Source of the DNA: Rostrohypoxylon terebratum
Lineage: Eukaryota > Ascomycota > Sordariomycetes > Xylariales > Hypoxylaceae
Assembly (NCBI GenBank): GCA_022497145.1
Contig: MU385855.1
Coordinates: forward strand, 62,001 to 126,000
Length of the DNA: 64,000 nucleotides
Direction: 5' to 3'
Shown: positions 13,019 through 24,871 of the stretch, one piece after another
How positions within the stretch are numbered: the stretch's first letter is position 1
Layout: each line of letters opens with the position of its first letter
Notes under the pieces: generated by a model
The model's input: only the letters and a program-made list of their open reading frames with translations
Databases searched by the model: none
Told to the model about the DNA's origin: nothing
Made by a program: the position numbers and the translations under genes

Positions 13019-14998
13019 ATGGGGAAATTTTTCGGCCTTCGTGGCGACTGGCTCAATTATGCCATAGGTATCATCGCAGGATGTGATTTCCTGCTTTTTG
13101 GTTACGGTACTTTATCTCTGTCGCGAATGAACGGCATTCAAAAAAACCTAACGTTTTCCAGATCAGGGTGTTATGGGTGGAATTCTTACCATGAGCCAGT
13201 TTCTTGACGATTTCCCCGATATAAATCCAAACGGCGCCCCCAAAAATTCTGCTGAAGCAGCAAGACGATCATCTAATCAAGGAATCTCTGTTGCCGCATA
13301 CAATTTGGGATGTTTTATCGGTGCTGTTACTACTATTTTCATATCTAACCCGCTCGGTCGGAAGCGCATGATTATGCTCGGTACCTCCATCATGGTTATC
13401 GGTGCCATCTTGCAGGCCAGTGCTACTACCCTCCCTCACTTCATCATTGGCCGTATCATCACCGGTCTCGGAAACGGAGGCAACACCTCGACTATTCCTA
13501 CCTGGCAGTCCGAGACCTCGCGATCCCATAAACGAGGCAAGTTAGTCATGATAGAAGGCGCTCTTATCACATGCGGTATCATGATTAGCTATTGGATAGA
13601 CCTCGGCTTCAGCTTCATCGAAGGCAGCAGCGTTGCATGGAGATTCCCCCTAGCCTTCCAGATTGTGTTCTGCTTGTTCATTCTAGCTTTTGTTTGGAAC
13701 TTACCCGAATCCCCAAGATGGCTCATCTTGAAGAATCGCGAAGAGGAGGCCCTAGAAGTCCTCGCTGCGCTAGCTGACGCTTCTGCCGATGATAAAGAGG
13801 TGAAGAATGAGTTTATAGCTATTAAGGAGACGGTCATCGAAATGTCCAAGGGCACTTTCGCCGACCTATTCACCATGGATAAAGATCGGTAAGCCATGGC
13901 CTTGCGTCTATCCGCTTGCATAGTACTAGGTATCTAGGTATAGCGGCGCATTGATACTGACGCTGTGAAACAGGAACTTCCACCGAACTCTACTTGCTTT
14001 TGTCAACCAAATGTACCAGCAAATAAGTGGGATTAATTTAATCACTTATTATGCTCCGGTAAGCATCAAATTAAAATTATATTAATTTTTACTTTTGACA
14101 AGACTAACGATGAGAACCAGGTCATCTATAGCAGTCTAGGCATGAGCGATTTTATGGCCCGACTCCTTGCCGCTATTAATGGGACGGAGTACTTCATCGC
14201 TTCATGGCCAGCTGTGTTCCTCGTTGAACGCGTCGGCCGTCGAAAGCTTATGCTGTTCGGGGCCGCTGGGCAGTCCATCAGTATGGCGATCCTAGCGGGC
14301 GCCAATTCGGCGCAGGATAATAAGAGCGCCCAAGCCTGTGCCGTCGCTTTCCTATTTGTTTTCAACACCTTCTTTGCCGTTGGCTGGCTAGGGATGAGTA
14401 CGTACATCCAATTACTCCATTACCCTTCTATCACAGCATATCCTTTACTCTTGGGGTTGTTTTCACAGAGTCTTAGACTCATGACGCATCAACAAAGTAA
14501 AATTTAACTAACTGCTATTCTATAGCTTGGCTATACCCCGCTGAGATTACGACTCTCCGAACTCGTGCACCGGCAAACGCATTATCGACATCATCGAACT
14601 GGATCTTCAACTTTATGGTAGTGATGATCACTCCGGTCGCATTCAACAATATCGGGTACCAGACGTACATCATCTTCGCTGTGATCAACGCCTTCATTGT
14701 GCCGACAGTTTACTTCTTCTTCCCCGAGACGGCATACCGGTCGCTCGAGGAGATGGACTCCATCTTCCACAAGGTGCATGGCGGCAAAGGGTACTTCACC
14801 GTCGTTGACATCGCTAAGAAGGAGCCCCGCCGGTACGGACAGAACGGCGAGCTACTCATCGCGTACGAGGAGACCGAAGAACACAAGGCTCACGTTACCG
14901 GGCTCCCGCCCCGCGAGAACGGCAGCGGTTCCGCGTCTATTCATGACACAGAAAAGGCACAGGGTGGCACGTTCATTGAGAACAGAGGGGGCCAATAA
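13019..14998 (+). CDS. MFS sugar transporter (hexose-type), five exons
   Basis: Exons 13019-13106, 13162-13888, 13974-14058, 14121-14397 and 14526-14998 join in frame to 549 residues. The start is the ATG of MGKFFGLRGD. Major-facilitator sugar-porter signatures are present: YDQGVMGGIL after the first membrane segment, formed across the first intron; GRKR in loop 2-3; NLPESPRW at about 209-216; QQISGINLITYYAP, the sugar-binding helix, in exon 3; VGRRKLML in the second half; and PETAYRSLEEMD at about 459, a variant of the PETKG-type motif. Twelve membrane helices are expected in the plasma membrane, importing hexose or a related sugar by proton symport. The exon 4 donor (GTACGT at 14398) was chosen because it gives GMTWLYPAE. 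Substrate cannot be set from sequence. No metabolic genes adjoin it. Confidence 0.9.
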
Positions 14999-17900
14999 GA
15001 GGTGGTGCTTGCGCGCTCGTGACTTTTAGATACCCTCGCTCGCCAGTTTTTGGAATTAGGAAACGGCTTGATTTGAATTGAATTCGTGGAATACGACTAA
15101 CTACCGTATATAGGCCTTGTATAAGGGTAGATGTGTGTGTCCAAGGTGGGAATTTTGACGATCTTTCGACATAGATATCCGACATTTAGAACATAGGTAC
15201 CTACCTATACTCTGGATGGATTTGAATTGGATATATTATCTCGACGAATATACTTACGCGATACTCCAACCTCCAAAACCATTAGACGTGAACCGTGCTT
15301 AAGGACTCCCATATCTCACAAATTCCAACACCCTTCTATAATTCATCGTCTATGTGTCAACTAATTTTGACCAATGCTTCACAGTTGAATTTATCGTCGC
15401 TCGGACTGTATGAGTTTTTCTCTCCTTCGCTGCCTACAGTTCCTCCTTGATTGTATCCCATTCTGCCTATACCTATTAGACACATGATCTAACATATGAC
15501 TCCTATTCTACAATCGCGCAAGTGGCTTAAGATCAGATTGAATACAGCAAACTGCGTGATCTAGGTTTTATTCAATCCAATCCACTACTCAATTCCACCG
15601 TTCAAAAATCACTCAAGGGGTGCATCCATAATTATCTAAGATGAGCCCCTGCTTCAATGATAGGTAGACATAGTGTTGTTCAATGCAAACAAAGTATATC
15701 ATCCCAATATTGATGCGACAACGTCATAATCTTAACGGAATTTTTTTTGCCATTCTAAGCTTTGGTTCCTTCGCGGAAATATATAAATACCTATTCTCAG
15801 AAATGACCTAGGGGCATTTTCGACCCTCATTCCTCTAGTTATAATTAAAAGGGATTCATCACATACTAATACCGACATTCTAACGCCGTACCCGAAGTAT
15901 GGACACGCTTAATATGTTCCCTAACGGAACATACCACAACTTTCTTCGAACTAACGTCTGGTATGAGATGAAACCGCAAGGAATTGCTGGTTACCATCAC
16001 GCTTTCTTCAGTGTTTGGTGGCGAGCGACTTGCTCTAAATGGTCGTTGTTATGACAAGCCGACCTGATACATCGTTAGTCGTATCGTACGGACGGAGAAT
16101 CGGGCAGGGGTTCGGCATTTCAATGTTAATGGTAAGTTTATCTGTCGGAATGGCTTTAATGGATGTTCTAGGACACTTGACCAAGAGATTTCAACCGCTT
16201 GTATCCATACTTACATACCTATGCTGTAGTCTCCCACGCGCGCAGGCCAGAGAACAGAGGCCGTTTGCTGTCGCATTGAATGGTACATCAAACACCAATG
16301 AACGCACACGGCAACTACCTCCCGGTTCTTGAATACTATTTTTCTCTGGAAACACAGAGATATATCGCAGTTTACACAGCATACCCTCATAACGGGTGCT
16401 ACAAACCCTGCCTCTGAGGGCAGAATGTGACAAAATTAAGGAGGAACCTCGAATAGGGCTCCCACCACAACGACGACCCTGGCATCAATGAGGAGATCGG
16501 CCTTGGTGTCCGATACCATTGTGAGTTTCCTATCATCTTTCGATATATTTGAACAGGAAATGTTTACCGACTGCTCAGTTCTTTAGGTGACGAAAAGCAT
16601 AATGAGGTTTACTTAAAAACCAAGCACAACCCTTAAAAAGATCCCTTCAGAACATAGGACGACTATTAAATCTCCAAACGCAGATTGGGAAGGCTGTTCA
16701 CGGAGGTCTCGTTCCCAGTTCGCCCGGCATAAATGCGAGAGGTCGCGTCGACGTATCAGAGAAAGAGAGATAGACGACAGATCCCCATCTTGCTATGTTT
16801 CTCATGATTTGCTTAAATTTTATGATGAGTTATTCTCATCCACGAACAATGAAAAGTTTGCGAAACTTATCGATTTTATAGGTAACTACACATAAAATAG
16901 AGTAAACAGGAACACAGGTAGACACCATATTCAATCCTAGCCTTGAATAGAGTTTTCAGTAGAATTTGCTAAAACATATGTAAGTATATTTCTGATATGT
17001 TGCCCCCCGATACACTAAGTAAGGTGGTCAAGCTAACATGTTGACTGGTATAGTTGAGCAATATCAAGCATGCCGGTCGCTCATCCGGTTGCTTAACCAG
17101 TTCCCAACGAAGCTTAAGAAGAAACAAGACTCGACTATCTGGGAAGATGCCCATTGGCTCATATCATCGATCGTGATTGTTCTAGGTGTTAATGATGGCA
17201 TCATCTACACTTACATCTCTGCTAAACGAAGGTCAAGAAATACACAAACCCGATGATCCAGCCACTCACAACCACAGCTTATATTGGCTCATAACTGCTC
17301 CTGCAGTACTCCTGCAGATATGGAAGAGGAGGCATCCTCTCTGCGGTTAACCCCAGGCCTAAGACGATCAGCCACAACAGACGCAATAATCCGTTGAATG
17401 TTAATCCTCAAAAGGCTAACGTCACCTGAGAATGGATGAACAGCATCGTTCATTGTTGCCAACGCCACCCCTATTATACTTCGACATACTGTCTTGGGGT
17501 AAAGCCCCTCACTTTCTAATAAGTACCCGTTACTGTTATGGTCGTGTGCTGAGATCTATCACTACTTCTGAGAAGCAAGCACAGATAAAATATATCATAC
17601 TCTTCACATCCTCGTCATATTTCTACTCTATCTCTTCCTCCATCCTCCATTTCGTTTACCTGTGGGACTCATGGGGGAAAAGACGTCCCAGCCCTTCGAT
17701 TGGGAGAATAGGACGAAGACCCTCTCGCAGTTATCAACTGAGGAACGCGTTTCACGAACGGGGGCACATAGTAAAAAAAGATAGAGGAATTCAAAACCCA
17801 AGCACGAGCAGCAATTAAACAGTCGCAGAAGAGATAGGCCAACCAAGTAAACCGCCATAAACGGGAACCAGATTTCGGAATAAGAGACAAGGTGTTCGTT

Positions 17901-18479
17901 ATCGTCGAGTCCGGGACAGGGATGGATAGGCCGAGCAACAAGTTGAACCTCCCGACGACATGATACCTTTGTCGTATAAAACCATCGCAAAGCACTCAGA
18001 ACACTTATAAGTTGAAATTCTCACCTGCATCCCCTCCGAGTTCAAGTGTTCTGGTCGCCTAAGCTTTCGGACTACTGAATGTCTGAACGAAGTTACGTGT
18101 CCTAGGTACCAACCTATTCGCAGGGGAGACACAATTCCACGGTCTCGCTGCCCATTCTACCACTCGGGGACGGTGGTATCAGGTGGATAAATGTGGAAGG
18201 GTTTAATGAAAGGTCTACTCGCTAATAATTTGGAAATATCGGCCATTTCGGGGTTCCGTTAAACCGCCGCGAAATGGGTAACGGGTTTCTACCTTGGTGG
18301 ATTAAAGAGGTCAGACGGAGAATCTCCTTCGTAACCTCATCGCTTGCCTCGCCTGGCTCTGCGAAGAATGCAAGCAGATATCATTGGAAATACGAAGCAT
18401 CAGTAATTCGGAATCGCAGACCCGTCGGAAGTAACGTCTGAGAAATTACACCAACCTTGGATTTCGACGAAGGTTCCCT
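14999..18479. other. Long intergenic region, no gene seen
   Basis: About 3.5 kb downstream of the transporter. Only short, domain-free frames are present. It leads into the decayed gene fragment and retroelement remnant at 18.5-20.2 kb. Confidence 0.5.
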
Positions 18480-18690
18480 TTACCAGCAGAGGAGAGCAAC
18501 ACTCCGATCTCTGCCACCTAATTGCTCATCCCAGTCGTCGTAAAAGTCGAAGCTATACTGAGTCTCCCTTACACTCGCTATCGCTCCCTTGTTCGCCGCG
18601 CCTGTTCTTCACGGTTGCCAAGGCATGCGATTTCTAAGGCCGAGGTGACGGGGGGGAGGCAGAGTGTGGCGGAAGTATGCCGAGATCCTA
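18480..18690 (-). pseudogene. Degenerate duplicate of the 54393-55730 gene
   Basis: Read on the minus strand, this stretch matches the intact gene at 54393-55730 across about residues 36-120. Shared blocks are VTSALE, CLGxREExARRxRER and YSFDFYDDWDExLGG, with DNA identity high enough to align by eye. The copy has two in-frame stops where the intact gene has CAG and CAA (both C to T at CpA), a 1-base deletion in the GGGAGGGCT segment, and gaps near both ends. Beyond about 18480 and 18690 the similarity is lost. Most base differences are transitions, as expected of old decay or of repeat-induced point mutation. It lies beside the Ty3/gypsy remnant, so an element-linked duplication is possible but not shown. 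Confidence 0.75.
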
Positions 18691-19059
18691 ACAAGAAGTG
18701 ATCTTTCAAACAAATTGCGAGTTTTGGCCAACAACAACATTTCATTAATGAGGAAATATAAACAATCGAGGCCAAATCGGGGGTGCAAAAGCCGTTGTAT
18801 TTTCTACGTTCGGGTGTCACTAAGCGACCACCCTACTTATTACTAAGTTTAGCGTTCTGCCGCCCCACACCGCCATCACGAGACCGTGGATTATATAAGC
18901 CCAAGCTCCCACGCTCACACCATATGGTAGCACCTCCCACGTTCGGGAGTAATATGAATGAAAAGTAACCTGTGAAATTTAATAGTCACGTTAGCGCGGA
19001 CTTTGGAAGTTCGAATCAAGCGGGAAGGCTTGAAAGGTTGGACCAGAGTGGCGCTTGGC
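18691..19059. other. Spacer, possible 5' remnant of the retroelement
   Basis: About 370 bases with a TATATAAG element at 18892-18899 followed by CT/CA-rich DNA. This could be the promoter part of a lost left LTR. I could not find a matching right copy, so this is a suggestion only. Confidence 0.3.
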
Positions 19060-19554
19060 ATGACAACGAGAGAAGAACAACAACGCATCGTAATCTCTAA
19101 GCTCCAAGAGATCATCGACGAGCGCAACGAGACGCTTGAGCGCATGACTACTGAAAACATCGGATTACACCTCACTGTAGAGAAGCTTCTGAAGAAGCAG
19201 AAACCCACTCAACCCTCACATACATCTACGAACCGATCCCCCTCACCCTCACCTTCACCTCCTCCCTCACGCATACCTACCTTCTCGGAAGCCATGTCTG
19301 ACAAGCCGAAGAAGAAGGAAGGTGATGCTCCCACCCTCTCACCTGAGGATTCGGGACTTGTAGGCTACGTGGAACAAGTCGTCGAGGAAAGGCCCCAAGA
19401 GTTCACGCACTACCACCAGACAGCACAAGCGGAATTCGAGAAGACCCTCAAGAAATCACAGGCGGACTTCGAGAAAAACATCAAAGAATTACACGCACTC
19501 TTCAATAACGGTCATAGGAAAAGATCTATGCAAGAGACAAGATCAAGAGTATGA
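19060..19554 (+). pseudogene. Gag-like fragment of the Ty3/gypsy remnant
   Basis: A 164-residue frame from the ATG at 19060. The first 45 residues form a charged helix likely to be a coiled coil (REEQQRIVISKLQEIIDERN), then come a Ser/Pro repeat, a Lys-rich patch and a second helical stretch with repeated FEKTLKKSQADFEK units. No zinc knuckle is visible before the frame ends, so the nucleocapsid part is missing or deleted. Assignment to gag rests on order with the integrase pieces and on composition. It could instead be host sequence that the element inserted beside. Confidence 0.5.
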
Positions 19555-19713
19555 TAGTCAAGCGTAGACCACCGGCAAATTGGTTCACTATTTATCCCAA
19601 CGACATGTCATCTCTGATGAGAGAGATGTCCTCTGTCAGTCTCAAACGCTGGGGGGACAAGTCGCAGATCAAATATTATTGTCTGGAATACTATAGCTAT
19701 TAATACCAAGGTA

Positions 19714-20228
19714 CCTCGCTGGGAGTGTCGACATCGTATCATCCACAAACAGACGGCTTAAGCGAAAGACGCAACCAAGACGTCGAGATAGCCCTGAGAT
19801 ATCATATAGTAGCAAGGCCAGACATACCATGGGCGAATATCATACCGGCATTACAACATAACTTTAACAATTCGAAATCTTCAGTCTTGGGACGATCGCT
19901 GAATGAAGTTGTATACAGATTCAAACCAAGGTTAGCGCTGTCGATATTTGAAGTATTTGAAAGATCTGTCGATTTCGAAGCTTGGAGGCACCTATACTAG
20001 TAAGAGGTAATAGCGGTTATAGATTATGCGGTAGACGAGGTGAAGATTCGATACGATACCAAGAGAAATCCTAGACAATTCAACGTCGGAGAACAGGTCC
20101 TTCTACGCTTGCATAAGGGATATCACTTACCCGGAAACCCACCAAGAAAATGGTCACAACAGAAGGCAGGACCATTCACAATTGTGAAAAGAGTCGGAGA
20201 GTTGGCGTATGAACTGGATTTTATCTAA
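19714..20228 (+). pseudogene. Integrase C-terminal fragments
   Basis: The first piece carries the end of the retroviral-type integrase core (YHPQTDGLSE, with the conserved Glu of the DDE triad in the SERRNQ segment) and continues to about 19998, where a stop interrupts it. The second piece, in another frame from 20040, carries the small C-terminal beta-barrel module ending in AYELDFI before a stop at 20226-20228. The upstream Asp residues of the catalytic triad are absent. It is clearly non-functional. Confidence 0.8.
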
Positions 20229-21380
20229 AGAACCGAACTTACCTAAATGTACGCGAGAGAAGACCCTCAGCTTAATGGGATTGATTGCGATGGCACACGG
20301 TCTAACGGAGAGCGTCGCCAATCATCCCCGTTAACCTCATAGAAGACGAAAAACGGAATCAAGCTATATGTTGCTCCGCCTCCTCGAGGCGCATGTCGCG
20401 GTGGAGCAAGTGCTGAGCATTAATGGAACTGCTGAAATCGGAAGATGCACCTATTCCAAGGCGTCTTAGTGGCTCCCTTTTTATAGAGCTACGCGCCGCT
20501 ACCTCTAGCTTGTCGTTAGGAAAGGTCGTTGGCTTGCATTCTGAAGTCCTAAAGGCTGCTGTTGGCATAGCTAGGAAGGTCGGTGGCAACAAGCCTGATA
20601 GGGTTAATTGACAGCAGGCATCGGGCCCAAGATGCTAAGAGGAAGAGCATCACAACCCTACTTCGACCATTAAGAACTAACCCCATATAGTTACGTGGTT
20701 GAAGCGTCGGGCCTAAGTGATTCATACTCATAAGATAAAAATATTCATCAAACACCTGACATTTTCGTAGTAATTAGACTTTTTATAGCAAACAATTCAC
20801 GAATAGAGACACCTACCTAGGTACTTACCTATTGCTGTGGTTCCGTTGTAATAATTATGATTGACAAGTGCCAGTGAGAAGCTAGACCCGCGGCTATTTG
20901 GACGGCGATCCTTTAACGTTGATACCAAATCACCACACTCATCGGCGGTGGGCTGGATCCTCCAGGTAAAACCCGACATAGCCAACAAGGCCATAATCGA
21001 CGAAACAGATCCATGGATGTCACCTGTCACAAAACAGATACTCGTCAGACCTATGAACTACGTATGTGCGTTGGTCAGACAACTATGCGTCGAATCTGAA
21101 GACTGTCGGATCACCACATCACCACATCAGCGCTGCGCCACCACGACACATAGGATTCATCCAGCTCGCGGTTCCAGCCCTATCGGCTGACGTCCTAGCT
21201 GACACCTTGGGGCTCGTAGATCAAGTCACGTTGCATGTCTGCCGTATCGAAGTCCACTTAGGCGGTTTGTGTCGAGACAAATTAGAAGCCGCAGTCGCTA
21301 CTAGCTGACAGTATCTAGTGATGATCTCGATCTCCGAATAGAGGTAAGCCGTGATATGTGATGAACGATAAAACATCACC

Positions 21381-21412
<32 letters not shown>

Positions 21413-21413
21413 C
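21381..21413 (+). repeat. (AAC)11 microsatellite
   Basis: Eleven perfect AAC units in intergenic DNA. Confidence 0.9.
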
Positions 21414-23187
21414 GCAGTGGCGACCTTGAATTCGCTATGAGACGCGGGTAAGGTCGAGAATCAAAGTATAGTGTTGATGATGATAGAATGGAGCGGTGGC
21501 TACTAGGTACGTATAATAGGCAATTACGTAGTAGATGAACGGATGTTCATTATCGGCACAACCTTGGCAGTAAGTGGTGATAAATGATAAATAATACTGG
21601 AAACGAATCTTGGAAGCCAAGCCGGCAGCCAGAACTTTCCAAGGTTGAAAGGTTCCAAGGTTCCAAGCCTCCAAGCCTGTGGGGTACCCGAAAAATATGA
21701 ATAGGGTAACTTCGGGCCGGTAGTTGGAGCTTGGGCTGGGCCGCTGGGGGGATCGCTAGAATACAGCGTGGTATCCGCCCGCGGCAACTGGTTAATAAGG
21801 TGCCATCCGAAGCCAATTTTGGCGTTAGCGCCTACATTCAAGCTTCAAGGTATTACATTAATGATTACGTAGTATGGATGGATAATGACCGTAGGAAGTA
21901 GCCTGGAGGCTGTAGCGACCGCTATTTTATAGGGGCCAAATGTTGGAAATTTGGTAACCCGGCGCACGAACGCCTATATCGACCGCTTCATCCGCCAATA
22001 ACTCATTGCTTGGGAGGAGTTGGTGACGCGGCCTGAATTTCATCTACTCCACTGCCTGCTCGTAATAGGGGCATTTGCAGAAAACAATAATATCAAGCGT
22101 CTGGCTTCTTCTGTTCTTCTGTTCTTCATATCAGCTCATAATCCAGCAAACACAAGGTGCATATGCTGTAGCCTCGAAACACATGTTATGACGTAGGAGG
22201 GTTCGCGATGGACTGGAGGAGAAATGTAACGTGGGTAATAACGTGGATACCTCGCAATAATACTAAGTAGTAACCTACTAGGTAGCTGTTAGCCATTTCC
22301 GACATCTAAAAATATCCCCTAAAATAGACTCAAAGTTTGCTTAATACTACCTGGGCTGCCCGGGTACCTAGTATGTATGGCAACTAGTACATACCCGACC
22401 GAGTGGAAGCCACCGGAGCAGAGATACGACGGGCGAGTTGAATTGAGGCGTCGCTGCCGTTTATTCGTTGCACCAGCCGTTCCACCAGCCGTTCGCAGTA
22501 CGAGTTAATACAGTGGCGCAATCTGCATCCTACGGACCTACAGCACATAACTCAGCTTACAGTAGCTCCTTAGACTCAGCACTTTAAAAAGAAACCAGGC
22601 TAGAACCGATATGGCCCGCTGGAGTGGCACAAGCAGGACAAGAAGCTTTCAGTAAGTTTCGGTAGGTTCGGGTCTCATAATACTACTCATAAACCTACTC
22701 ATAATGGATACTACCATCCGATGCAATTCATCCGTGTAAAATCTATTTTACGAGGTAGCATAGTAGGTATTAAGCTTAAGAGGAAAATGAAAAAATATAG
22801 TAGTACATACAGAAGCAGAGCCTTACCCCGTTCCGTATCGAGATCGACTCAACTAACGTCGATCACTTCGTATTGTGCGGTTGCGGGCTGCGAGGATCTC
22901 GTAGAAAGTACCCGAGTGGCCGGAAATCCCTCGAGGCAAACAACGTGCTAGCGTCCTAGGACTCGTACGCAGTAGTGAGTGATGCCACGACGATTCCCCG
23001 GCCTGCACTAGGCGGTCTCTCCTCTCTTAGCTCGTTCGAGTATTGACAGTCTAAGGCTCGAAGCACCCAAGGACCAAGGTACTGCGTGTTTGTATCCATG
23101 GGTGTGTGGATGTCTCGTACCTACATCGTGTAACATCAACTCACCTAGATCGAGGCGCTGCAACATTAGATCGCATGTCACAAGTAT

Positions 23188-23194
23188 TATAAAA
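23188..23194 (+). promoter_or_regulatory. TATA box of the NIS1-like effector gene
   Basis: TATAAAA lies 187 bases before the effector ATG and is followed by a CA-rich, AUG-poor leader (ACAACAACATCATC type). This is a typical layout for strongly expressed fungal secreted-protein genes. Confidence 0.5.
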
Positions 23195-23374
23195 GAAGAC
23201 GGATGCCCAGAACAAACCGTCTTACAATCAACAAACAACAACATCATCATCATCACACAAAGACATCTCGGTTATTCCACCATTCCCATTCCAACAAACA
23301 AACATAAACCTACTCTTAAGTAGCTACCAACGACTCTCAACTACCAACTCAACTCTCACCCACCAACCGTCAAG

Positions 23375-23854
23375 ATGGTCTCCGTCAAGTCCCTCGTCGC
23401 CAGCGCCCTCGCCAGCGCCGCCCTCTCCAGCGCCTACATAACCAACGTCGCCGTCCCCGAGAGCGCCAAGCCCGGATCCACGGTCAAGGCGACCCTAACC
23501 GCCGCGAGCTACATCCAGAACTGGGTCGACTACGGCATCGTCTGGGGTCTCGCCCCGGCGAGCGTGCACTGCGATAAAGTCGTGTGCGCCGGCCGACAGA
23601 TCGATTACACCAACCTGTACCCGGACAACCAGCCCAAGCCGGGCAAGTTCTCCATCGACGTCAAGATCCCCAGTGACATGAGCAAGGGCGACTACCAGCT
23701 GATCGCTGCCATCCCCTACCTCGTCGGTGTAAGTTGACTCCCCCCATTCACCTCCTAACGGATTTCCCGCCTTCCGTGTACTAACATCCTCCCCCAGGCA
23801 TCCGGCCAAGTCAGCGTCCAAGGCCACGCCGCCAACATCACCATCACCGCCTAA
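23375..23854 (+). CDS. NIS1: NIS1-like small secreted effector protein
   Basis: Exons 23375-23728 and 23798-23854, with a 69-bp GTAAGT..CCCAG intron, encode 136 residues. Residues 1-20 are an Ala/Ser-rich signal peptide. The mature part is a small beta-rich domain with VWGLAP (about 56-61), two cysteines only five residues apart (C66 and C71), and a YLVGASG block that the intron splits exactly. From memory these blocks match the NIS1 family, first described in Colletotrichum as a secreted protein that interferes with plant immune receptor kinases and later found widely in ascomycetes and basidiomycetes. The gene has strong C-ending codon preference, a TATA box and a short CA-rich leader, which suggest high expression. 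It stands alone next to a repeat-rich region. Function in this organism, including whether it meets a plant, is inference. Confidence 0.72.
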
Positions 23855-24484
23855 ACCAGACACCAGACACCCCCTATTTTCTCTTCCCCACCAACTCATT
23901 CCTAGGACCAACCTACCTACTAGGTAGCCGGGCACGAATGTCGGAACCTACCTAGTCAGATAATCTTCATTTCTTAGCAAATTCGCATGGGAGCTTCTCG
24001 GAAAGGGCGAAGAAAAAACAACACGGTTCTGCGAAGGACCGGTTTTACGAAAATTGCATCGGCGTGCACGCCCTACTTAGACATACACAGTGCACGCCTA
24101 GGGCGTTTAGAAAAAGGGACGAGATCGGCACCTTTGAGTTAGTGTCTTTTAATGTTAGTTATCGCGATTGCATGACCTACTTAGCATAACGAATTATCAG
24201 CATATTTCCACGTTTTGGAACTTTGAAAAGGCCCGTTGGCTGTGCTCCATCTTGCCATCTCAATGATGATTTTCCTGTGAATTGAGTATATAGTCTAAGC
24301 GAATTGCACCCCCCGAACACCTCGCTATGCATACTTAGTAAAAAGGGAAGGTTGGCGGGTTACTCATCCGTTCGTGTATCGCGACCTTGCCCTGTGACAG
24401 TTTGCTAATCCGGCGGTCTTGCTGCTTCCCACTGCCATGCCACAAGAAATGATACTTTCGTGCAAGTACCGCGCCACTCGTAAT
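23855..24484. other. Intergenic, no gene seen
   Basis: About 630 bases downstream of the effector gene. It holds that gene's 3' region and the 3' region of the minus-strand genes to the right. Confidence 0.5.
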
Positions 24485-24871
24485 TTATTCCCACTCGTCC
24501 TCGTCTCCCTGGTCAGGTCGATAATGATGCCAGAAGGACAATACCTCATAATTAGGGTTATAGTCGGCTTTGCATTTCTCTTTGCCCTTGTACGTCTTGC
24601 CGCTTGCATACCCATCCTCATGCTGTTCAGTGGGAAGGCATCTCTGCGGCAAATATCTATTCCCATTTTCGTTTCCATTCCCATTCATATTCTCATTACC
24701 ATTCTCATTTCCGCAATCCTTCGATATCTCCTCATCCAACGCGTCGCGCAATCTATTAACCCACGTCTGCTCCTCCCACAACCGGGTCGCAGCACAGACC
24801 TGGCAGATCAGCTTGTGCGGATGCCTCACCTCCAAGTACGCGGCGATTGAGAAGGGGGCTTCCTCTCTCCA
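24485..24871 (-). CDS. Unassigned coding-like frame directly behind UBC7
   Basis: On the minus strand, the frame of UBC7 continues after its TAG stop (24874-24872) for 128 more sense codons to a stop at 24487-24485, with no ATG near its start. The translation looks protein-like: a C-x-x-C pair in KLICQVC, then a Trp-rich helix (WEEQTWVNRLRDALDEE), an Asn-Gly-Glu repeat, and an aromatic end (NPNYEVLSFWHHY) closing in acidic residues. I do not recognise the family with confidence. It could be the last exon of a separate gene, an alternative 3' extension of UBC7, or a fragment. The opposite strand is also open here because of the simple GAATGG-type repeat, so chance openness contributes. Confidence 0.35.
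   Translation of the reverse strand, partial: WREEAPFSIAAYLEVRHPHKLICQVCAATRLWEEQTWVNRLRDALDEEISKDCGNENGNENMNGNGNENGNRYLPQRCLPTEQHEDGYASGKTYKGKEKCKADYNPNYEVLSFWHHYRPDQGDEDEWE

Larger units (their letters stand above)
19060..20228 (+). mobile_element. Ty3/gypsy retrotransposon remnant, internally deleted
   Basis: A gag-like frame (19060-19554) is followed within 200 bases by two fragments of integrase (about 19714-19998 and 20040-20228) in the normal order, with no protease, reverse transcriptase or RNase H between them. The integrase fragment has the diagnostic STSYHPQTDGLSERRNQ block. The next piece has the C-terminal integrase region (YDTKRNPRQFNVGEQVLLRL, then KAGPFTIVKRVGELAYEL). Stops separate the pieces. 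The whole is a deletion derivative that cannot move by itself. Confidence 0.8.
20229..23374. other. Repeat-rich intergenic region
   Basis: About 3.1 kb. The first 500 bases may be the 3' end of the retroelement. A segment beginning near 20610 (TTGACAGCAGGCATCGGGCC) resembles a fungal gypsy LTR start, but I cannot confirm it without a partner copy. Also present are an AAC microsatellite (21381-21413), TTCCAAGG/CCAAGC tandem words near 21635-21680, and the promoter of the effector gene at the right end. Confidence 0.4.

Noticed and set aside
17432..17818. 128-codon plus-strand frame
   Set aside because: Compositionally like random AT-rich spacer, with an overlapping equal-length frame on the other strand and no domain.
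19000..19035. T-loop-like TTCGAATC, considered as a tRNA
   Set aside because: The flanking five-base arms do not pair and no acceptor stem or anticodon arm could be built.
24419..24850. 143-codon plus-strand frame with hydrophobic text
   Set aside because: Mirror of the minus-strand frame behind UBC7. Its repetitive FPFPF text comes from the same CATTCC/GAATGG simple repeat, and it has no domain.
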